A stretch of DNA of 64,000 nt from Gnetum montanum (Eukaryota > Streptophyta > Gnetopsida > Gnetales > Gnetaceae). The stretch lies in assembly GCA_015680685.1 (NCBI GenBank), contig MNCI01033649.1, positions 17,352-81,351 on the forward strand, given 5' to 3'. The position numbers were made by a program, and so were the translations under genes. Under the pieces are notes generated by a model, which saw only the letters and a list, made by a program, of their open reading frames with translations, was not told the origin of the DNA and did not search any database. Shown here piece by piece: positions 56,980-64,000 of the stretch (the stretch's first letter is position 1; every line of letters starts with the position of its first letter).

Positions 56980-59900
56980 TGCTCCCACAACTAACTAGAA
57001 ACTCATCCTCAAGTTAAAACAAAAGGAGGATAGAGTTTCTTACAAAAATTAGTAAGCATCCTCAAACTTGACATGACAACCTATATACATGACTCTAAAT
57101 GTTACATTGTGGTTCAAGTGGTGTTTTTATAAAATTTTCATGCATAGCATGATGGACTAATTGACAAAAATAGGATAAAATAAAATATAATGACATAGCT
57201 TGATGTAACCTTTAAGTTCTTAGCAGTGATGGCTCTTCCATCAACTTATTTCATTTGTCATCGAGCTTTTGAAATTGGTAATGGTTAAGAAGTGCTTGAA
57301 GCTTCTTTTCCTCTAACCTAGGATCATGCACTATCCATAAAAATTTTGCAATGTTTGATAACATTAGTACCTTCCATGGGCATCACAGTTGTGGAAACAT
57401 CTTGTTGGCTTTCATGTACTAAGCTACAAACTACCTTCTCTATTCTTTAAACACCCTAGCCACTTTTCTCAATTCTTGGTTTTGTTTAAAATTTTGCTCT
57501 TATTATTATCTATGGCTCTTACCATGATTGCAAAGTTAGAAAAATTTGAAAAGAAACCCATGTTTTACTTGTTCTTTTAATTATTAAGACTTCTCACAAA
57601 TATCCCTTCTTTTTTATTGTTTTATTGGATGATTAGCTAGGAGAATCAGTTAGGTTCATTAGCTTTTATTTTATTAATTGATTAAAATATTTGTATTTGT
57701 TCTTTTATTCTTAACCTTGATATTATCATTCAAAATTAGAAAAATTTGGCTTAATTTGGCTTTTCTACACACAATACTCTCTCCCATGACTAAATTGATC
57801 ACTCCAAGATCAAGAGGATTCAAAAATCATGCAAATTAGAGCTACGATAAGAAAGTTATGTAGCTTGAAAGTTCATATGTTAGAGGCTCAAGAAAAAAAA
57901 CATGAACTCCCCTTTTTTTGAAATGCAGAAATGAAAAATTTTCTAACTCTTTGCATGTATATATAGATTTCTATTGGTGTGACATCATAGATATGACATC
58001 ATAGCTACAATGTCGTAGGGCCTAATACATCATAGCTACAATGTCATCATCAAAAAATTCTTATTTTTAAGCAATTTTTTATGAAGAATTTAAGTCAAAT
58101 GGATAGTTTGAAAAATGTAGATGTTTTCTAAAGGATTTTTTTTTATCATAAATGATGCTTAGATTATGGAAATTTTTCCAGGAAAGGTTACAAGAAGGAA
58201 TCTTTAACAAAGAAGGTCAATCAAGTGTATAAGAAATGGTAGTGAGCATTGCCAAAAGTATGATTAGATATGAGAATTTAGGAAAGTAAATATTGATGGT
58301 TAAAATGTCTTAAAGGTACAAGATGATGTGAAATTGGTTGTCATATATGAGGTATAAGAGTTATACTAGTGGATCCTTCCCAAAGTAGGCTTTAGCCCTT
58401 AGTGCCCTTGCATAACCACATCTACAAGTGTCTATAGGCACTCAAGAAGTTGAATGTAGAACATACTTCTCTTGAAAAACATATGTTAGTATTGCCAAAA
58501 TGGAAAAATTACACTCTATTATGTGAAACCATTGAATTATGATTATACATACCAGTGAAGTGGTATAGAATTAGAAAGGATTGTAGAAATTGGAATGTGA
58601 GGTGTCTTACCATAGGCATAATGAATTCTTGTGTATGATGTATGGTTAAAGTAATTATTAGTCATTTCTTTCAAGATTCAAACCAAGTCCATAGCACTTA
58701 CTAGTGACATTGCATTGTATCATCCCAAAACTAGCAACCATAAGACTCCCACTATTGCAAGAAGCATTGACAATGTAGTTCCAAGAACAAGTTTATTAAT
58801 AGCACACTTTATTTCTTTTTAATTTATTTTTGAGATTTCTAAGAAGCCTCCTATCTTTAGGCATGGGTAACATGTCTTTTAGTGGGATCCCTAGAAATTT
58901 TATTTGGTGCATTTATGATATTGTTACTATGTCAAACTTACCAAAGGACTACCTTTAGGCATGGATAACATGTCTTTCTAGTGACATGGTAAAGTAGCAC
59001 TTATTATACTCATACTTCCATTTTTTGTGAGAACTCAAGAAAATGATACAATCGTAACAACATGATAAAACTCATAGTAGTAGTCTTAAAGAATCTTAAA
59101 ATCCTCTTAATGTCACACCCTTTTCATTTCCACTTGGTTCTTCACTTTTTCATCCAGGCATAATGATTACAAGTTTATTTTAGTTTTCTTAGGAAAAGAA
59201 TATCATTATGACCATGATAAGAACCTCTTATTATTGGAAATGAGTGGATGAATGATGTGGTCTCACTATACATAGAATTAATGCTCCCATGATTTAATAA
59301 CATAGGGTAATTTTCATATTATTAAAACTACATCCTGCTTTATTCCTTTGTACCTTTCTAACAAAAATATGTATAAGAACAATGATGAAAAATCATAAAA
59401 AAATAATCAAAAATATGTATAAGAACAATGATGAAAAATCATAAAAAAAATAATAAGAATGGAAAAATGAAGAAATAATTTAAAAGATATTAAAGAATAT
59501 AAAATGATTACAAAATGAAAAAAGTATAAAAAATAGAAAAGATATCAAAAATGTAAAAAAGTAGTAAGAAAAGTAAAAAGTATACAAAAAACTTTTAAAC
59601 CAAAAAATTAGAAAACAAAAAAGTTAAAAAGTACTTATCAATTCCTAAATCAAGATAGGGAATCTTCCCCATGATTGAACTCATGGACCTTAGATCCCCC
59701 ATATCATACACTCCAAGTTTCTTATTTATAATCGTTAGTAATTTAGATCTTTGTTTATTATCCCATGTGACATTGATGATAATCCAATTCTAATCTTTAG
59801 AAGATATATATTCTATTGAACTAGATAGGCCTCCTATTTCAAAGGATCCACATATGTTGTTGGTGTATGATTATGATTTAGGATATCCTTTTGTAAGTTG

Positions 59901-60147
59901 TCAATTTGGGTCATTTTTTGTGAGCTAGGAGTTAATAAGTAAATTGGGTGTTTCCATGCATATTTTAGATGGTTTTATGAGCTCATCTCTAAACTATTGG
60001 GTGTCTTTTATTTTAATAATCATTGCCTCTTCTTGTACACACACTTGTTTCTCACATTTGTTATGGGTTGGTGTGAGGATCATGTTGATATTTTGAAGTT
60101 TCAGTCCACAATTTCACCTTTCTTTATCATTTTCTTTATCATGAATG
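56980..60147 (-). mobile_element. B2/C2 remnant: 3' tail and decayed downstream region
   Basis: 56,980-57,060 is like the tail start of family A (AACTCATCCTCAAGTT). A second TATATATA plus GATATC-like cluster lies at 57,930-58,060, matching 20,936-21,090. 58,260-59,640 aligns with the B1 tail, with GATCCTTCCCAAAGTAGGCT at 58,372, two GGCATGG(G/A)TAACATG blocks and an A-rich block that contains a fresh 46-base tandem copy (59,362-59,407 and 59,408-59,454). 59,680-60,147 weakly resembles the post-protease tail. No intact domain is left. A3 interrupts it. Confidence 0.55.
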
Positions 60148-60152
60148 GTTGG

Positions 60153-60965
60153 TGATGAGTGGTGAGGTACCGCTACACTCAACCATACGAATACGAGCGT
60201 AACACGCGTGATCTGGTCGAACTCTGCAAACTAAGTGCCTACACGCCTCATGGAACACTTAAGGTTAATTATTCGTTGTCTTCCCAGACTTACTTGTATT
60301 TGTCACGATGTATGGTTAAGTAAGTCTAAGGTATATGATTTTTATAGCTTTTTCTATTTTATCTCCTATGCTGAAAGGTAAAGGGTTGAAGAAACTAATT
60401 AACTAACTCTAAATAACGAACTAAGTCTAAATTAACCTAGCGTCAACATTCATTCCCACTTGCTGTGCACACCCTGAACCAATGCAACTGTGGTTACCAA
60501 ACGCTAGTCGTTGCTGGGATCACCACGCATAACGCACGTGCTTGAAGCAATCGTACTAAGGCACTTAACTAGGAGAGAAGGGTTGAGAAAGATTTAATAA
60601 CTAATAAAGTAATTAAATGAAAAATAATAAATAATAGTAAATAAAATCGTAATTAGCCTATTCCATGCACTGCAAGGTTTATCCAAGAAGTTCATCTTTA
60701 TTGCCGTACACAAACTTGTGTTCAGGTACAATGTTTGCTTGAATAAAGATCTGTTCACTTTGGAGTTCCTACTACAGGCACATGGAAAATATTCTATCTC
60801 TGGAGTGATCAATCTGCCAGAGTTTCGCTACGGTCTAAGCCTAGGATGGGAAACAAGGGAGAGCCACCTCTTATTTATAGATATGACGGTGCATCGCGAT
60901 ATCGCGGGGGATACGATATCGCGATGGCCATGATATCACAGCCCATGTGATATCGCGTCCCATCA
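60153..60965 (-). repeat. A3 3' LTR (813 bases)
   Basis: Collinear with the A1 and A2 LTRs. Four GATATC sites begin at 60,898, 60,915, 60,932 and 60,949, evenly 17 bases apart, beside TATAAATA at 60,872-60,879 (minus). CACGTG is at 60,535-60,540. The purine tract follows at 60,966 with one change. Confidence 0.92.
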
Positions 60966-62998
60966 TACCTCCATGACTAAATGAAAACTCATCCTCGAGT
61001 TCTTTACAATAATATCAGGAAGGTATGGGATTATTAACTCAATGGAACTAATGGGATGACATGTGAACGGTTCATCGTTACAAGACACAAAAAAACTGAT
61101 GTTCATGACAACAAGGGTGAACACCTTATTACGTTGACATCAAGCCTCGTTTGGCAACTGAGAAAGAAAGAGAGAGAGAAAGAATTGTTGCTGCTGCCAA
61201 CGCTAAGATTGCACCTTTCGTTGTCCATCCATAAGCACACCATCGATCTTGCTCCTTACATAGCTGCTTCAGCATTGCTCCATTCCAAGTGTTCCCCCCA
61301 GATCTAATCCATTGTTGCATGATTGCCATCTACACACAACACAGTCTTATATTAGCAAGGGTAAATGAATTTCAATGTAGTTGATACCCTACTTTGGTGA
61401 AAAGGTCCATTGGCTGGGTTATGGTATGGTTGATTGCGGGTCTAGAGATATAATATTGATGACTACCAAAGGTGTAGGGGTTAGGAGAAAATCAAAAAAA
61501 TTGGGCCCCATACCCCCATGACTAATCGCGAACCCCCAATAACGATAGAATGGAAAAAGAAAAGGAATAAGAAGGATGGAGAAAAGGAGACAACAAGGAC
61601 ATCGATGAAATGGATGTCAAGATGGAAATGAACAAAATAAAATGGATTGCAAAAATGTTAGGGAAAAGAATTTAACTGGTGCACCAAATAGGAATGTCAA
61701 TGGGTCCTCTCCAAAGCAGGCTCATGCCCTTAATGCCCTGACAAACCCACACTCAAAGAGTCCGTAGGCTCTGGGAATGTCATTTGGAACAAGAGTTAAA
61801 GTCTTAACCACAAGAGTTTACCAAAAAGAAAACAATGCATCTACCAAAATATACACTAATGATACAACCGGCAATGAGGTGAACAATGGAGAGAAGGGTG
61901 GAGAGAAGAGAATGGAATGGAATCCCAAGAGCAAGGTGGTGTACAACCCCTTGTATGTTTCATGATTAATGTGACTTGGTAAATCTCATTCCAACTTTGG
62001 CCTCAAACCAACCACATCCAGTGACTTTGCATTAATGCATTCAGCCAATCCATCATCTTGAAGTGACAAGAATGCCTTCACCAAGAGCCACCACCATTCC
62101 GACGAAACGAATGAGGACAGAATGGGAAGCAAGGAGGGCCTTAGTTAGAGGGAACATTTTTAGTTTCATAAGCAGTGCTTGTAGCCCAAGGAATTATTTT
62201 GTCTAAGGGGTGTGCTTTGAATTCTCACTTTTTTCTTTTTCCTCTTTTTTTTTTTTTGCTTTTTGTTTTTATGTGTTTATGCATGAGAACCACACCATGC
62301 AAAGACTTTGTTATTTTTATTTGCTCAGCTTCCCGATGATTGGGTGACATCGAAGTAGCAAGAAAACTCAAGAAGAAAACATCCAAGAACCCAAGAGAAT
62401 GGCCAACAAAAATGCATCAAGTTCCCTTGAAGTCACACCCTTTTCAATCCTTGAGTCCTTCCTTAGTTTGAGAAGTACCCAGTCACCGATTTGTTAGAGT
62501 TCTTATTAAGAAAGGGACTGTATATTTCCAAGCTAAGAGAGACCATAGAACTTGTGGATGAATGGATGAAGTGGACTCATTGCCTACCATATCAAAAGAA
62601 CATACCTTAGTATCAACATCATAACTTAAAGGTAAAAACCAAACATTCGTAATCAATAAAAAATAGTTCATACCATTGGGAAGAACACTTATTGGGTGAC
62701 AAACTTACAAGGTGGATCACACACATGCACACACACACAAAAAATGAAAAATTATAATGATGTTGTAAAGTAAAAACAAGAAAAGTTAAAGAAATTTGTA
62801 AAAAAAAATGTGGAAAACAAAAACTTGTAAAACAAAAACGTGTAAGACAAAAATATGTAAAACAAAAATGTGTAAAATAAAAACGTGTAAAACAAAAATG
62901 TGTAAGAAAAAAATATGTAAGAAAAAACATGTAAAACAAAAATGTGTAAAACAAAAACGTGTAAAACAAAAACTAAAAAGAACTGAGGGCCTCCAATG
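60966..62998 (-). other. A3 non-coding 3' tail with 15-base minisatellite
   Basis: Collinear with A2 48,881-50,754. It has an internal purine-tract motif at 61,513-61,525 and the conserved block at 61,702-61,739. At 62,809-62,972 a unit near GTGTAAAACAAAAAC repeats about eleven times; A2 has about two copies at the same place. Frames through the array (Lys-rich on one strand, Phe-rich on the other) are products of the repeat. Confidence 0.8.
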
Positions 62999-62999
62999 A

Positions 63000-63569
63000 T
63001 CAGCATAGGTGGCCATCTCCCCCATGACTGAATGGAAAGGGAGAGATCTGAAATAATGAGCGCCTGTTTGAATTTCTTAGAAGTGCCCAACTTCTCCCAA
63101 CTAATGTTCTTAGATTAAGGGGTGGAAGTTGGTGACGCTCATATTCCAATGTGTCTATGCCTTCGTTGTTAGCATGAGTTGTTCCCCTAGTTTTTTTCAT
63201 GCATATTGGGTTGCTCTTTCACTTAGCTGTCAACCACGGGGTGTCCACTACTGGTTGTGTGGCTGCTACATATAGGCATCTTTGTCTCATAGTTTCAAAG
63301 GCACACCTGTTGCATGGAGGAGATGTTATGCATTCCTCCATGTCATCACCCAATGAATCACTATATGTGATGCATGGAACTTTCTTTTTCTCAATCTTTC
63401 TATAAATATTTACCTTAGATATCTCCAAGGAAAGATCGCAGATCCCTAGGTATGCATCTATTGTACTCAGCCATGCCCTTCCCATTATAATTGGGAAGCC
63501 CCCGTTGTCACTATTAACCTATATCACTAGAAAGTCAGCTGGGTATGGCCACCCACACACAGTGATAAT
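63000..63569 (-). pseudogene. A3 protease C-terminal part and tail
   Basis: 63,219-63,485 reads MGRAWLSTIDAYLGICDLS and LEISKVNIYRKIEKKKVP, then CITYSDSLGDDMEECITSPP. 63,000-63,200 reads DTLEYERHQLPPLNLRTLVG and ends HGGDGHLC. This matches A1 and A2, including the end of the coding region at the same residue. The N-terminal half with the active site is lost to the inserted LTR at 63,570. Confidence 0.8.
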
Positions 63570-64000
63570 TGTTGGCACATTTTTACCATTTCATGGAACA
63601 GGTGGACTTATTTGCAAATGGTGAGGTACAGAATCCTAATGAACTGAAACTGTTCAAGGAGGATTATGTTCTTTCTTGTAAAGAATTCTGCAACAGTTAA
63701 TTAACCATGAAGTTGGAATAGAAATGAAAATGTTGCTGAATTGAATATATTAAAAATCAAGGGATAATGACATTGCAATTGGGAATGTTGGCATGAGGGT
63801 TTATCTAGAGTCAAAAGAAAATGGTGTATCAATTGTAGATATCTCTCTAGCTTATGATAGAGTAGCTCTAGTTACTTTTTCTGTAATAAAGTGCAGAGAA
63901 GATGAATATGGAATCGACCTTGATATAACTGGGATTACATTCGAGGTGCTGCAAATTAAAATGTGAGAGTACAACTCCACTTATGCATTCGTTTGTATAC
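63570..64000 (+). other. Tat-like LTR start with embedded coding-like sequence (E)
   Basis: TGTTGGCACATTTTTACCATTT at 63,570 resembles the start of the T LTR, and A3 homology stops exactly here (ATAAT precedes it). From 63,593 the plus strand reads MEQVDLFANGEVQNPNELKL then FKEDYVLSCKEFCNS to a stop at 63,700. After a frame change it reads NHEVGIEMKMLLN, then NDIAIGNVGMRVYLES, NGVSIVDISLAYDRVALVTF and EYGIDLDITGITFEVLQIKM, ending near 63,964. I do not recognise the protein. The lack of TAG decay and the regular amino-acid mix suggest real, recent coding sequence, perhaps a captured gene piece. It runs to the window edge. Confidence 0.4.

Larger units (their letters stand above)
60153..63569 (-). 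mobile_element. A3: family A element, right part cut off
   Basis: A3 begins TGATGAGTGG at 60,153 with its 3' LTR, continues with the 3' tail and protease tail on the minus strand, and is broken at 63,569 within the protease by a Tat-like LTR start. The candidate target sequence is GTTGG at 60,148-60,152; its partner is outside the window. Confidence 0.85.

Noticed and set aside
62808-63090. Lys/Cys-rich frame on the plus strand and Phe-rich membrane-like frames on the minus strand
   Set aside because: They are translations of a 15-base minisatellite, with period divisible by three, not genes.

Overview
The window looks like plant nuclear DNA from a large, repeat-dominated genome. It is AT-rich and I see no intact host gene, tRNA, rRNA or CRISPR array. 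Nearly everything recognisable is a decayed or nested LTR retrotransposon of the Ty3/gypsy class: Athila-like elements with a tRNA-Asp primer site and Tat-like elements with an archaeal-type RNase H. There is also one LINE remnant. The element types point to a land plant; I cannot name the species. In-frame stops are mostly TAG where CAG (Gln) would be expected, which is the footprint of methylated CHG decay.

Layout. 1-136 is the end of a Tat-like LTR. 3.45-6.24 kb is a plus-strand remnant of an A/B-type element (LTR, gag, protease). It runs into a broken, exon-like coiled-coil unit (6.24-6.31 and 12.59-14.33 kb) that is interrupted by element A1 (6308-12586, minus, TSD CTAGC). 15.0-18.5 kb is D1, a minus-strand gag-protease element. 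21-29.8 kb is B1, a minus-strand Athila-like element with gag, protease, RT, RNase H and integrase. From 29.79 kb a minus-strand LINE remnant begins; its other half is at 55.05-56.08 kb because Tat-like element T (30354-55044) sits inside it. T's 3' LTR is itself split twice, by D2 (38908-47382, TSD GCTTY) and by A2 (48057-55016, TSD GTTGT). 56.08-60.15 kb holds older B/C-type remnants, 60153 onward is A3, and A3 is cut at 63570 by another Tat-like LTR start that carries coding-like sequence to the window edge.

How the parts relate. Families A and D encode only gag and protease; no RT or integrase follows. B1 shares gag, protease layout, primer site type and 3' tail blocks with family A, so it or a relative is a plausible enzyme donor for A. 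T has protease, archaeal-type RNase H, RT, RNase H and integrase but no capsid that I can see, and shares a primer-site type with D2. This suggests a community of capsid-only and polymerase-bearing elements. All copies of pol here carry stops and lost catalytic residues.

Most striking are the GATATC arrays beside the TATA box of family A LTRs, which have five copies in the 3' LTR but one in the 5' LTR of both A1 and A2, and the polypurine-tract motif repeated several times inside family A. The assembly has one 560-base gap, five single Ns flanked by duplicated sequence, and one probable inverted contig, all in or near A1 except one N at 18897.
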